A stretch of DNA of 64,000 nucleotides from an uncultured Pseudodesulfovibrio sp. (GTDB lineage Bacteria > Desulfobacterota > Desulfovibrionia > Desulfovibrionales > Desulfovibrionaceae), in NCBI RefSeq assembly GCF_963677845.1, contig NZ_OY782498.1:2425518-2489517 (forward strand), written 5' to 3'. Of this stretch, positions 29,538 through 38,660 are shown piece by piece. A model generated the notes under the pieces. It made no database searches, was not told where the DNA came from, and saw nothing but the letters and a program-made list of their open reading frames with translations. The stretch's first letter is position 1; each line of letters opens with the position of its first letter. Position numbers and translations under genes: made by a program.

Positions 29538-31133
29538 GTGGATATTGTTGGGGATATAAATTTAGGCACTCTGTGGGATGAATTGGCCCGCGTTCATGCT
29601 GCCAAAACAGCGTTGGTTTTTGAAAACGTTTGTGGTGACACAAGCGAATTCAGCTATGCTGAACTCAATGACAACATCAATCGTGCGGCTAACCTGTTCC
29701 TTGAATTGGGCATAGTTAAAGGTGACAGAGTTGCTGTTCAAATTCACAATTGCCCAGAATTTCTGACAAGCTGGTTTGGTCTTGCCAAGATCGGCGCCAT
29801 CATGGTTCCCATTAATGTTCACTATCGTCATGGCGAATGTGTGCACATACTCAAAAAGTGTGCCCCCAAGGCTTTAATTATTGAAGAGCAATTTCTGCAA
29901 ATTCACCAAGAAATTCAAAGTCAACACGACATCTTCATTCAACACACATTAATCGCTCGTGCTGACCACGAAATAGACATTGCGAACACGCTTAATTTCA
30001 ACAAAAAATTGTGCGAACAGCCCGCGACTCTGACAAAAAATATTTCCGTGAGCTGCGATGATCCTGCAGAAATCATATTCACTTCAGGAACCACAACGCA
30101 CCCGAAAGGTGTCGTTATCACGCACTATAACCTCTGTTTTGCAAGCCGCTACACGTCGTGGCAGGTCGCCTTAGGAAGTGACGACAGGTATCTTACCATG
30201 ATGCCCGCATGTCACATTGATTTTCAATGCACGGCGGCCATGCCTACATTTGCTGTTGGCGCAACATTCATTATGCTGGAAAAGTACAGTGCCAGCAAAT
30301 TCTGGAGGCAAGTATGCCTGCACCGGGCCACACTCACAGAATGTATTCCGCTGATGATTCGCACGCTCATGCTTCAACCACAAAAAGCATGGGAAAAAGG
30401 CCATTGTCTTCGAGATGTGCTCTTCTACCTCACTCTTTCAGACGAAGAAAAAGAAGCCTTTGTCAAACGATTCAATGTCTCCCTTTTTACATCCTACGGG
30501 ATGACTGAAACCATCGTTGGAATCATAGGCGATCGCCCTGGAGACGAAAGGAAATGGCCTTCCATCGGTAGGACAGGAATCTGTTATGATGTACAGATTC
30601 AGGACAAAAACGGCAATGAAGTCCAGGCAAACGAAATTGGTGAAATTGTCATCAAAGGCATTCCAGGCAAAACGATCTTCAAAGAATACTATGAAGAGCC
30701 GGAAGCGACAGCTCAAACCCTGACTTCTGACGGATGGTTGAGAACTGGCGACAAGGGATACGCCGACAAAGACGGATATATCTACTTTGTTGATCGAAAG
30801 CTCAACCTCATCAAACGATCCGGCGAAAATATTGCCAGCACCGAAATAGAAAATCTTCTGGTCAGTCATCCCCTCATTCTCGAAGCTGCAGTTGTCGGCA
30901 TCCCTGATGCCATGTGCGACGAGACAGTGAAAGCCTTCATCATCGTGAAGGAAGGCGAATCGGTGACTCAGGAAGAAGTGCTTAAATACTGTTCTGCTCG
31001 AATTTCGAAATTCAAGGTGCCTTCGTCTATTGAAATTCGAAAAACATTTCCACGGACTTGCGTTGGCAAAGTGCAAAAAAGCATCCTTAGAAACGAATCA
31101 ATAGCAAACGACTCTCCCTGCAGAACTCATTAA
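29538..31133 (+). CDS. caiC: Crotonobetaine/carnitine-CoA ligase CaiC
   Basis: A 531-residue AMP-forming acyl-CoA synthetase resembling E. coli CaiC. It primes the cycle by making the first betainyl-CoA. The P-loop IIFTSGTTTHPKGVV (about residue 176), TSYGMTETIVGIIGDRPGD (about 318) and the hinge WLRTGDKGY (about 398) are present; the C-terminal catalytic lysine candidate is in CVGKVQKS. I chose the GTG at 29538, preceded by AAGGAT, because the protein then starts (M)DIVGDINLGTLW like CaiC (MDIIGG...). An upstream in-frame start lacks that support. Confidence 0.93.
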   Translation: MDIVGDINLGTLWDELARVHAAKTALVFENVCGDTSEFSYAELNDNINRAANLFLELGIVKGDRVAVQIHNCPEFLTSWFGLAKIGAIMVPINVHYRHGECVHILKKCAPKALIIEEQFLQIHQEIQSQHDIFIQHTLIARADHEIDIANTLNFNKKLCEQPATLTKNISVSCDDPAEIIFTSGTTTHPKGVVITHYNLCFASRYTSWQVALGSDDRYLTMMPACHIDFQCTAAMPTFAVGATFIMLEKYSASKFWRQVCLHRATLTECIPLMIRTLMLQPQKAWEKGHCLRDVLFYLTLSDEEKEAFVKRFNVSLFTSYGMTETIVGIIGDRPGDERKWPSIGRTGICYDVQIQDKNGNEVQANEIGEIVIKGIPGKTIFKEYYEEPEATAQTLTSDGWLRTGDKGYADKDGYIYFVDRKLNLIKRSGENIASTEIENLLVSHPLILEAAVVGIPDAMCDETVKAFIIVKEGESVTQEEVLKYCSARISKFKVPSSIEIRKTFPRTCVGKVQKSILRNESIANDSPCRTH

Positions 31134-31194
31134 ATAGCTCTGTCGTCAAGTCGGATTAGAAATGTGAATAAATGGCCCAAAAGACTCAGCAAAC

Positions 31195-31206
31195 TAATCA
31201 TGATTA
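31195..31206. promoter_or_regulatory. CRP/FNR-like palindrome before the MaoC gene
   Basis: TAATCATGATTA is a perfect 12-bp palindrome 51 nt before the MaoC-type gene and resembles the TGATC-N2-GATCA sites elsewhere in this cluster. Confidence 0.35.
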
Positions 31207-31256
31207 ATAAATACAATCTGATTACAACCTAATCAACAATTGAAAGGAGAATGAAC

Positions 31257-32108
31257 ATGGCATTAAAACTCGACATGGTCGGCAAGTGGTATGGTCCCTT
31301 TGAGCGTGAATACGACTTCAGGGAACTCAGCATTTTTGCATTGGGTTGCGGCGCTGGTGCTGATGGCCAGACCGACCTGGAATATGTCTATGAAAAAGAC
31401 ATGAAGATTCTGCCCATGTTTGCGGCCATGCCCATCGTCGACAGTGAAGTCACCAAAACCATCGACTACGGTTTTGAATGGGGTGGTTCACTGCACTGGG
31501 GTTTTGATCTCAACATCCACCAGCCTATGACTGAACTGTCCGGCAAGCTGACCACCAAGGTCCTGCTGAAGGCTCTGTATGATCGCGGGGAAGGCCGAGG
31601 TTGCCTTGCGCAGCATATTGGCGAGACTTACGACGAAAAAGGCACCAAGCTCTTCACCAACGAAAGCTGGGATTGCGCACTATACGACGGCGGCTGGGGC
31701 GGCGAAAAAGCTCCTCGCGACATCGTTGAAATTCCCGAGCGCGAACCCGACTTTGAGGTTTCCGAACAGGTTCCCTTGAACCAATCCTTGATTTACCGCC
31801 TCAACGGTGACTTTCACCCGCAACACATCGACTGGGAATACGCCCAGAAATTTGGCCATCCCAAGCCAAACCTGCACGCAGTCAGCACCGCTGGTTTCGC
31901 ATGCCGCCACATCATCAAGACCCTGATGCCCGGCGAACCCGGACGTTTGACTCGTTTCAAAACCAGAATCACCAAATCCCTGTACCCGGGTTGCACCATC
32001 AAGACTCAGATGTGGAAATGGGATGACAACTCCATCCACTTCCGCGTCATCGATGCTGACAACCCTGAAATCGCGTACCTGAATTACGCACTGGCTGAAT
32101 GGAAATAA
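31257..32108 (+). CDS. MaoC-type (R)-specific enoyl-CoA hydratase, candidate CaiD substitute
   Basis: A 283-residue double hot-dog hydratase of the MaoC/type 2 enoyl-CoA hydratase family. The C-terminal domain has the hydratase-2 motif as YRLNGDFHPQHIDWEYA: the catalytic Asp and His are kept, while the usual Asn is His. No crotonase-type caiD is present in the cluster, and this gene sits where it would be expected. Hydratase-2 enzymes make (R)-3-hydroxyacyl-CoA, and L-carnitine is the (R) isomer, so it could interconvert crotonobetainyl-CoA and L-carnitinyl-CoA. That role is inferred. The ATG at 31257 is chosen over 31251 for its better spacing to AAGGAG. Confidence 0.85.
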   Translation: MALKLDMVGKWYGPFEREYDFRELSIFALGCGAGADGQTDLEYVYEKDMKILPMFAAMPIVDSEVTKTIDYGFEWGGSLHWGFDLNIHQPMTELSGKLTTKVLLKALYDRGEGRGCLAQHIGETYDEKGTKLFTNESWDCALYDGGWGGEKAPRDIVEIPEREPDFEVSEQVPLNQSLIYRLNGDFHPQHIDWEYAQKFGHPKPNLHAVSTAGFACRHIIKTLMPGEPGRLTRFKTRITKSLYPGCTIKTQMWKWDDNSIHFRVIDADNPEIAYLNYALAEWK

Positions 32109-32139
32109 CACTTCGTACGAGAAGTTGAGACATGCTGAC

Positions 32140-32196
32140 AAGAGAGGGGGAAACCTCCCGTGCGGGCTAAGTTTTACCCGCAGTTTCCCCTCTCTT
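32140..32196 (+). other. Structured intercistronic hairpin before fixA
   Basis: AAGAGAGGGGGAAAC and GTTTCCCCTCTCTT pair with one bulged G, enclosing an inner TGCGGG-N10-CCCGCA stem. No strong T run follows. It lies in the 117-nt gap between the MaoC gene and fixA and may be an mRNA stabiliser or partial terminator. Confidence 0.6.
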
Positions 32197-32225
32197 CAGC
32201 AAAGATCAAAACAGGAAGGATAGAC

Positions 32226-32999
32226 ATGAAAATCATAGTTGGTTGCAAATTGGTTCCTGAAGAACAGGATATCGCTGTTCAAAAAGACGGAACCCTTGAC
32301 CTGAGCAAGGCCACCCCGAAAATCAGTCAATTTGACCTCAACGCCATTGAGGCTGCGGTCGAAATCAAAACCGATGTTGCCGACAGCAGCATCACCGCAT
32401 TAAGCATTGGCGGAAAAGAACTGGAAAACACCAAAGCCCGCAAGGACATTCTGTCTAGGGGCCCGGATGAACTGGCTGCCGTTATCGAAGACGATTTCAA
32501 AGGCGCTCTGCCACACCAAACCGCGTCTGTGATGGCCGCCGTTGCAAAAAAAATCGGCTTCGACCTGATCATTTGCGGCGAAGGTTCCGGCGACCTTTAC
32601 GCACAGCAGGTCGGTATGCGTCTCGGCGCAGAACTTGAAGTTCCGACAATCAACGGTATCAGCAAAATCATTTCCGCAGACAACGACAAACTGACTGTTG
32701 AACGCGCCTTGGAAAATGAAGTGGAAAGTCTGGAAATCCCCCTGCCCGCAGTTATTTCTGTTTCGTCTGACATAAATGTCCCTACCATCCCCGGTATGAA
32801 GGCTATTCTTGGTGCTGGCAAAAAGCCTGTTGAAGCCATGAACCTCGCGGACCTCGACCATGCAGACAATCCGGCTCTGGTGGAGATCGTTGATATCAAA
32901 GCACCCGAAAAGAAAGAACGTAAAAACATCATCATTGAAGGTGATGGCGAAGATCAGATCGCAGAATTCGTCAGCCACTTGCGTACAATCGTGAACTAG
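32226..32999 (+). CDS. fixA: Electron transfer flavoprotein FixA (beta-type subunit)
   Basis: A 257-residue ETF subunit (E. coli FixA is 256) that with FixB carries electrons to CaiA. It starts [18 protein letters not shown] and has the AMP/FAD-binding-type segment [20 protein letters not shown] (about residue 112). I chose the ATG at 32226 with AAGGAT upstream; a longer frame adds 22 residues from the hairpin region. The fix genes also neighbour cai genes in E. coli. Confidence 0.95.
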   Translation: MKIIVGCKLVPEEQDIAVQKDGTLDLSKATPKISQFDLNAIEAAVEIKTDVADSSITALSIGGKELENTKARKDILSRGPDELAAVIEDDFKGALPHQTASVMAAVAKKIGFDLIICGEGSGDLYAQQVGMRLGAELEVPTINGISKIISADNDKLTVERALENEVESLEIPLPAVISVSSDINVPTIPGMKAILGAGKKPVEAMNLADLDHADNPALVEIVDIKAPEKKERKNIIIEGDGEDQIAEFVSHLRTIVN

Positions 33000-33010
33000 G
33001 GAGAAGGAAA

Positions 33011-33955
33011 ATGAGTAAAATTTCCAACATATGGGTATTTAGTGACACAGAATCCCGTCTGCCCGAAGCCATCGCAGGCGGTAAGCAACTAGGAGAAAAA
33101 GTCTCCGCATTTGTTATCGGTTCTCAGGACGACGCATCGAAGGCTTTCTCTTATGGTGCAGACGCCGTCTACCACCTTGGTGAAATGGACGCCGCATGCA
33201 TCGTGGAAACATATGCAGACACCATGGCCAAGGTCATCGAAGAAAATGACAAGCCCGCCATGATCCTGCTGCCCGGCACCAAACGCTGCAAGGCCTTGGC
33301 TTCCCTGCTGGGCGTCAAGCTCAATGCAGGAGTTGTGACCGAAGCTTCCGAAATCAACACAGATGACAACGGTGTTCAGGTCAAACACATGGTCTACGGT
33401 GGCCTTGCTCTGGGTGACGAAAAAATCGCATCGCCAATCTCCATCGTTGTCTTTGGTGGAGGTGTATTCCAGCCAACCGAGACCGACTCCTCCAAGACCG
33501 GCGAAACCGTTACCGTGGACTTCGTTGAACCCAAGGCATCCATCAAGTGCATCAAACGTGAGCCCAAACAAGGTAGCAGCGTGGACTTGAACAAGGCCAA
33601 ACGGATTGTCGCCATTGGTCGCGGAATCGCCAAGCAGGAAGATATGCAGATGGCAGAGAGCCTCTGCACATCTATCGAAGCGGAATTGGGATGCTCCCGC
33701 CCCATCGCTGAAAGCGAGAAGTGGATGGAACATGAACGTTACATCGGCATTTCCGGTGTAATGCCCAAGCCTGAATTGTACATGGCACTGGGAATTTCCG
33801 GTCAAGTTCAGCATATGGTCGGCGCAAACGGATCCCAGGTCATCGTCGCAGTCAACAAAGACAAGAACGCTCCCATCTTCGAGTATGCCGACTACGGTAT
33901 CGTCGGAGACATTTATACAATTGTCCCGGCTTTGGTGGACGCATTCAAAGGATAG
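33011..33955 (+). CDS. fixB: Electron transfer flavoprotein FixB (alpha-type subunit)
   Basis: A 314-residue ETF alpha-type subunit (E. coli FixB is 313). The C-terminal FAD domain is clear: VAIGRGIAKQEDM, GCSRPIAESEKWM, GISGVMPKPELYMALGISGQ and the end VGDIYTIVPALVDAF. It lies 11 nt after fixA and forms with it the donor to crotonobetainyl-CoA reductase. The pair could bifurcate electrons as related FixABCX complexes do; that is not shown here. Confidence 0.95.
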   Translation: MSKISNIWVFSDTESRLPEAIAGGKQLGEKVSAFVIGSQDDASKAFSYGADAVYHLGEMDAACIVETYADTMAKVIEENDKPAMILLPGTKRCKALASLLGVKLNAGVVTEASEINTDDNGVQVKHMVYGGLALGDEKIASPISIVVFGGGVFQPTETDSSKTGETVTVDFVEPKASIKCIKREPKQGSSVDLNKAKRIVAIGRGIAKQEDMQMAESLCTSIEAELGCSRPIAESEKWMEHERYIGISGVMPKPELYMALGISGQVQHMVGANGSQVIVAVNKDKNAPIFEYADYGIVGDIYTIVPALVDAFKG

Positions 33956-33977
33956 TTAATAATTTAACAGTTCACGG

Positions 33978-34002
33978 CAGGGCCGCCTTAATGGTGGCCC
34001 TG
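33978..34002 (+). terminator. Possible terminator after fixB
   Basis: CAGGGCC and GGCCCTG form a 7-bp GC-rich stem with an 11-nt loop 22 nt past fixB. The following sequence is only weakly T-rich. Confidence 0.45.
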
Positions 34003-34093
34003 TATTCAACCGAATGGAGCACTCAGGATTCATAAAAAAGTCATATCAAAATATAAAGAGAGCGCGATGTCTTCTTCACAATAAAGACAAGCC

Positions 34094-34360
34094 TCAAGTC
34101 GTCAAACGGGTCATGGCAAAGGGCACCCTCCTGTCATCCTCCACAGAAAAATTGACAGGTTTTACTATGATCCCCTGACATTCCGAACGCCATTCAGGAA
34201 TGCCAAAAACCGACGGGAAAAACGATAAGACATAAACAATATTGCAATCGGCCAAACCCTTATCCTCCACAGCCTTGCCTGCGTCAATTTGATGCAGGTC
34301 GGCCCGAAAGCAAATTGAATCAAAGCTCAACGTGGATTGAGATAGAACGGCAACGTTCAC
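34094..34360 (-). other. Possible relic or orphan coding frame
   Basis: The 655-nt gap between fixB and the small symporter protein contains an open minus-strand frame whose distal 88 codons (from a GTG at 34360) have plausible coding composition (for example GLADCNIVYVLSFFPSVFG). There is no ribosome-binding site, and a terminator-like hairpin lies just before it. I do not recognise it. It may be the tail of a degraded gene. Confidence 0.25.
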
Positions 34361-34365
34361 AAAAA

Positions 34366-34410
34366 GGTCTTCATTATCACCGCTTTTTTTATGCGGTGAT
34401 AATGAAGACC
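34366..34410. repeat. Perfect 18-bp inverted repeat
   Basis: GGTCTTCATTATCACCGC at 34366-34383 is repeated exactly in inverted form at 34393-34410 around a 9-nt loop. On the minus strand CTTTTTG follows the stem, so it looks like a leftward terminator with no obvious gene to serve; on the plus strand it would be a hairpin in the leader of the symporter genes. Confidence 0.6.
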
Positions 34411-34610
34411 CTGCAAAGAACCAGAAGTATCTATGTCGAAAAAGGTTCTGAAATGATGGGATGTCACGATGACACAGAAAAGGCATACGTGTTCTTTTGA
34501 GGGAATGAACACTGAAATTCAGGACTCAAACCCTCTTGCAGTTATGACCCATTTGATTATACAGGGGGCCAAACAACAGCTGCAAGACCAAAAGACAATA
34601 AGGACGAGCT

Positions 34611-34739
34611 ATGGGCGAAATCATCTTTTCCGTTTTTATAGGCACATGTCTTGTTGCTGTTGGATTGTTCATGAACTGGGATCTCTCGAAAGAATGCCAA
34701 AAGCAAGGTCGAGAAAAAAACAAATCCCATTCGGAGTGA
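34611..34739 (+). CDS. 42-residue symporter small accessory membrane protein
   Basis: A short gene with AAGGA upstream of its ATG encodes one membrane helix (IIFSVFIGTCLVAVGLFMNW) and a charged tail. It ends 4 nt before the SSS symporter start. Small single-helix proteins encoded directly before SSS or NSS transporters are a known arrangement (symporter small accessory proteins), so I take it as a partner of the next gene. Confidence 0.7.
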   Translation: MGEIIFSVFIGTCLVAVGLFMNWDLSKECQKQGREKNKSHSE

Positions 34740-34743
34740 ACTC

Positions 34744-36363
34744 ATGAACATCTATACTATTGGCGTTCTCACCTGTATTCTCGCCTACATGCTGATCGGT
34801 GTATACGCTGGCCGAAAAATTAAAACAGTTGAAGACTACTATGTCTGTGGTCGCAATGCTCCTACCATCATGATCGCCGGGACCCTGTTCGCTTCCATGT
34901 TGAGCACAAATGGCTTCATGGGTGATACCGCATATTGTTACTGCGGCAACATAACGACCATGATCCTGATCAATACGTTATGTGCATGTGGTTACGTTCT
35001 CGGCCCACTCTTTTTTGGACGTTACCTTCGCCGGGCCGAAGTCAACACCATGCCATCGTATTTCTGGCTTCGATTCAACAGCAAAAGAATCCGACGCTTT
35101 GCAGGAATAACAACGGTAATATCCCTTTCAGCATACCTTCTCAGTGTCATTCAGGGCACCGGAATGCTCATGGAAACCTTGATTGGATATGACAGAATCA
35201 CCTGCTTACTCATTGCATGGTTTTGCATCACGCTTTTCACCATATACTCGGGTTCTCGCGGCGTGGTTATTACCGACACCCTCATGTGCATTTTCTTTCT
35301 CTGCGCGACCATCGTTGCAGGCCCATTCGTATTCAATGCAGGCGGCGGCCTTGAAAACCTGATATCCAATCTTGCAACCTCGCCCCACACTCCGGCTGGA
35401 CTTCTGGATTATCATGGCAATACAGGAACCGGCAGCCCGATGGACACCATCATGTATGCCATCACCATAGGTATTGTCTGGATGCTCGCTGTTGGGGTCA
35501 GCCCGTGGCAAGCCGGACGTAACATGATGGCGAAAAATGAACATGTTGTTTTCCGTTCCGGTGCCATTTCCGCCTTCTTGACTGTGTTCTTTCTTTTATA
35601 TCTGTATCTGATCGCAGTCAGTATCATTCCTTTACACCCCAATATAGATCGCCCAGAAAAAATCCTTATTTGGGCAGCCTTTGAAGTCATGCCTCAGCTT
35701 ATCGGGGTCATCCTTTTAACCGGTATCATGACAGCCGGTCTTTCCTCCGCCTCAACATTCCTTTCAGTCGTCAGCTTCAGTATCTCCAGTGACGTTCTGG
35801 ACATCGACTTCAAAGACGAAAAAGCTCAACTAAAATTCACACGAATTGTCGTTTTGATTGTCGGACTGGTTGCTCTGGCTTTAGCCTGTTTGGAACTCTC
35901 ATCCATCCGCATAATTACATGGTTCGCCAGTACGATTATTGCTTCTTCATGGGGCGTCGTGGCAATCGCCAGTGTCTGGAGCGACAAACTCACCGAACGG
36001 GGAGCGTATTACTCGATGGTTGGAGGCTTCTTCAGCTATCTGATCGCTAAATGGCTCAAGGAATTTGGCGGACTCCCGCTCAATAATTTCCTTGACCCAT
36101 TTTACATTGGTATCGCCATTAGTGTCCTTCTGGCTGTCTGGGGATCTAAAGGCCAGGAGCGTACACAAGAAGAAATTCGCTTCCATACTAAACTCCATTT
36201 GACACCGGTATCAGAAACCCTTGCCGAAGATTACAGAAGAGATAAAATATATGGTTGGGGGCTCGTGGCTGCAGGCGTAGTCATCTCCTCAATATTTATA
36301 TTCTATTGGGCTGTACCATACAACATACTCAAAGGGATCGACCTACTGTCCATCCTGAATTAA
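34744..36363 (+). CDS. Sodium:solute symporter (SSS family)
   Basis: A 539-residue protein with 13-14 membrane helices. The SSS pattern is visible: VEDYYVCGRNAPTIMIAGTL (about residue 30), FAGITTVISLSAYLLSVIQG (about 119) and the sodium-site helix GIMTAGLSSASTFLSVVSFS (about 328). It lies between fixB and fixC, so carnitine, a related betaine or a product is the likely cargo; the sequence does not show which. Order with a small membrane protein just upstream suggests a two-component symporter. Confidence 0.88.
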   Translation: MNIYTIGVLTCILAYMLIGVYAGRKIKTVEDYYVCGRNAPTIMIAGTLFASMLSTNGFMGDTAYCYCGNITTMILINTLCACGYVLGPLFFGRYLRRAEVNTMPSYFWLRFNSKRIRRFAGITTVISLSAYLLSVIQGTGMLMETLIGYDRITCLLIAWFCITLFTIYSGSRGVVITDTLMCIFFLCATIVAGPFVFNAGGGLENLISNLATSPHTPAGLLDYHGNTGTGSPMDTIMYAITIGIVWMLAVGVSPWQAGRNMMAKNEHVVFRSGAISAFLTVFFLLYLYLIAVSIIPLHPNIDRPEKILIWAAFEVMPQLIGVILLTGIMTAGLSSASTFLSVVSFSISSDVLDIDFKDEKAQLKFTRIVVLIVGLVALALACLELSSIRIITWFASTIIASSWGVVAIASVWSDKLTERGAYYSMVGGFFSYLIAKWLKEFGGLPLNNFLDPFYIGIAISVLLAVWGSKGQERTQEEIRFHTKLHLTPVSETLAEDYRRDKIYGWGLVAAGVVISSIFIFYWAVPYNILKGIDLLSILN

Positions 36364-36499
36364 CACCATAAAAAAGCCTTAATGGGCTTAAATTATTAGA
36401 AATTAGACAAAACTCCTTCACTCAACATGAGTAAAGGAAGTCCCTTCACTTAACCCAAAAACATCTCTAAGGCCCTTTGGCCACATATGAGGTAACGTT

Positions 36500-37786
36500 A
36501 TGTCTGAAGACACATTTGATGTAATTATCGTTGGCGCAGGCCTCGCAGGTTGCACCAGTGCATACTTGCTGGCTCAGGCCGGCTTGGAAACGCTGGTCAT
36601 CGAACGCGGCAACTTTCCTGGTGCCAAAAACATGACTGGCGGAAGACTGTACGGTCATAGCCTGGAAAAAATCTTCCCCAACTTCGCAGAAGAAGCTCCG
36701 GTGGAACGTTGCATCGCTCATGAAAAAATCTCCTTCATGAATGAAAATGACAGCGCCACACTCGATTATGCTTCTCCCAAATCTGATGATCCAGCCAATC
36801 GTTCTTACTCCGTACTTCGTTCCAAGTTCGACCAATGGCTGGCCGACAAGGCAGAATCCGCTGGAGCCAGCATCGTCCCGGGCATCCGCGTGGACGATCT
36901 CATTGTTCGCGACGGCAAAGTCTGCGGTGTCGTAGCGTCAGGAGAAGAAATGGAAGCCCACACGGTCATTCTGGCCGACGGCGTCAACTCCATTCTGGGT
37001 GAAAAACTGGGCATGGTCACCAAGGTAACTCCCCATCACTGTGCTGTGGGCGTGAAAGAAGTGATTCAGCTCTCCAAACAGCAAATCAATGACCGCTTTG
37101 GTTGCTCGGACGACGAAGGTGCCGCATGGCTCTTTGCAGGAGCCCCCTCGGACGGCCAAATGGGTGGTGGTTTCATCTACACCAATGAAGATTCCTTATC
37201 CCTTGGTCTTGTATTCGGTCTTCACAATATCGAAAAGGCCGGAAAAAGCGTGCCCCAGATGCTGGAGGATTTTAAAAATCATCCCACTGTCAAACCCCTT
37301 ATCCAAGGCGGCAAACAGATTGAATATTCTGCCCATGTAGTACCGGAAGGTGGGCATGAAATGGTACCGGAAATGGTCGGTGATGGCGTTCTCATCGCAG
37401 GAGATGCAGCAGGCCTGTGCCTCAATGTAGGCTTCACTGTTCGAGGCATGGACCTGGCCATTGCTTCAGGCGAAGCCGCGGCAAAAGCAATCATTGCTGC
37501 AAAAGAAAAGGACGACTTCAGCAAAAGCAGTCTTTCTTCCTACAAGACCGAACTTGAAAACAGCTTCGTCATGCAAGACATGAAGCTTTACCAGAACCTT
37601 CCAGAGTTCCTCGATAACACCCGCATGTACAATGAATACCCGAACATGGTGACTGGAATCATGAAAGACCTCTTCACCATCAACGGTCCCTCCATGCCCC
37701 TACGCAAAATGATTATGCCTCATTTAAAACAGGTCGGATTCCTGAACTTGATTAAAGACGGTTTCAAAGGAGCAAAAGCAATATGA
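36500..37786 (+). CDS. fixC: FixC flavoprotein (ETF:quinone oxidoreductase-like)
   Basis: A 428-residue FAD protein, the same length as E. coli FixC. It has the N-terminal dinucleotide fold FDVIIVGAGLAGCTSAYLLA and the second FAD motif GVLIAGDAAGLCLNVGFTVR (about residue 295). With FixX it feeds electrons to or from FixAB during carnitine reduction. It overlaps fixX by 4 nt. In E. coli the four fix genes are contiguous; here a symporter pair separates AB from CX. Confidence 0.95.
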   Translation: MSEDTFDVIIVGAGLAGCTSAYLLAQAGLETLVIERGNFPGAKNMTGGRLYGHSLEKIFPNFAEEAPVERCIAHEKISFMNENDSATLDYASPKSDDPANRSYSVLRSKFDQWLADKAESAGASIVPGIRVDDLIVRDGKVCGVVASGEEMEAHTVILADGVNSILGEKLGMVTKVTPHHCAVGVKEVIQLSKQQINDRFGCSDDEGAAWLFAGAPSDGQMGGGFIYTNEDSLSLGLVFGLHNIEKAGKSVPQMLEDFKNHPTVKPLIQGGKQIEYSAHVVPEGGHEMVPEMVGDGVLIAGDAAGLCLNVGFTVRGMDLAIASGEAAAKAIIAAKEKDDFSKSSLSSYKTELENSFVMQDMKLYQNLPEFLDNTRMYNEYPNMVTGIMKDLFTINGPSMPLRKMIMPHLKQVGFLNLIKDGFKGAKAI

Positions 37787-38070
37787 CCACCCCAGTCAAC
37801 GTAGATGTCAAACTTGGCGTCAATAAATTCTTTGTAGACGAAGGGAACCCTCACATCGAACTGGTGGCAACACCTAATGATGAAGAATTCGCAAAACTCG
37901 AAGCAGCATGCCCTGCCGGTCTGTACAAAAGAGATGACAACGGCACCATGCATTTTGACTATGCGGGCTGTCTGGAGTGCGGCACCTGTCGCATCTTGTG
38001 CGGTAAAACCATTCTCAAGAAATGGGAATATCCCAATGGGACATTCGGTGTTGAGTTTCGCTTCGGCTAG
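37783..38070 (+). CDS. fixX: FixX ferredoxin-like protein
   Basis: A 95-residue ferredoxin-like partner of FixC, the same length as E. coli FixX. Cysteines for one [4Fe-4S] cluster are in ACPAGLYKR and in GCLECGTCRILCG. It overlaps the end of fixC (ATGA). Confidence 0.95.
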   Translation: MTTPVNVDVKLGVNKFFVDEGNPHIELVATPNDEEFAKLEAACPAGLYKRDDNGTMHFDYAGCLECGTCRILCGKTILKKWEYPNGTFGVEFRFG

Positions 38071-38229
38071 CATCAATCATTTACTATAAACTACTGAATT
38101 AAAACATAAAGAAAGCATAAAACCTTCCCATCCCCCTTGGTAAGTCCAGACTATGTTTCGCATCATGACAAAAGACTTCCATTATGTCATTGACATGCCA
38201 AGCATACCCCCTCAAACATGGGCTTTCCG

Positions 38230-38261
38230 GTGCCGACAGTGGAAACCAGCACTGTCGGCAC
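38230..38261 (+). other. Hairpin between fixX and the YhdT-like gene
   Basis: GTGCCGACAGTG and its exact complement form a 12-bp stem with an 8-nt loop. No T run follows. It lies in the 266-nt gap before the YhdT/PanF pair and may be a weak terminator or leader structure. Confidence 0.5.
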
Positions 38262-38336
38262 CACGAAAGGGACCTTACCTCACAGGCTCATGACAAGCCT
38301 GAATATTTCTCACTTCATCTCCAAGGTGACACCATC

Positions 38337-38660
38337 ATGAATAAACAATCACAAGACCCGCGCTTCAAACAAGCCAACAAGGAAGCCCTGCTCGCATTGG
38401 GCGTATACGCCTTGTATTTTGTCTGGTGGTATGTCTGCGCTTACGGCATGGGCAGCGGAAACCCCGACAACTATTCCTATGTACTGGGCATGCCGGAATG
38501 GTTTTTCTATAGCTGTATCGTCGGATATCCTCTCGTCACCATTCTCCTCTGGATCGTTGTTCGCTTCAACTTCAAGGACATGCCGCTGGACGCTGATACT
38601 GGTGCCCCGTCCATCGACATCAACAAGGGCACGGACGCCAACTCCAAGGGGAAACGCTAA
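38337..38660 (+). CDS. YhdT-family small membrane protein (DUF997)
   Basis: A 107-residue protein with two membrane helices (ALLALGVYALYFVWWYVCAY and a second near residues 48-73). It resembles E. coli YhdT, which lies next to panF. I chose the ATG at 38337 with AAGGTG upstream; an earlier in-frame start would add 51 residues through the hairpin region. It is directly joined to the next gene (stop followed by ATG) and probably forms a small subunit of that symporter. Confidence 0.85.
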   Translation: MNKQSQDPRFKQANKEALLALGVYALYFVWWYVCAYGMGSGNPDNYSYVLGMPEWFFYSCIVGYPLVTILLWIVVRFNFKDMPLDADTGAPSIDINKGTDANSKGKR

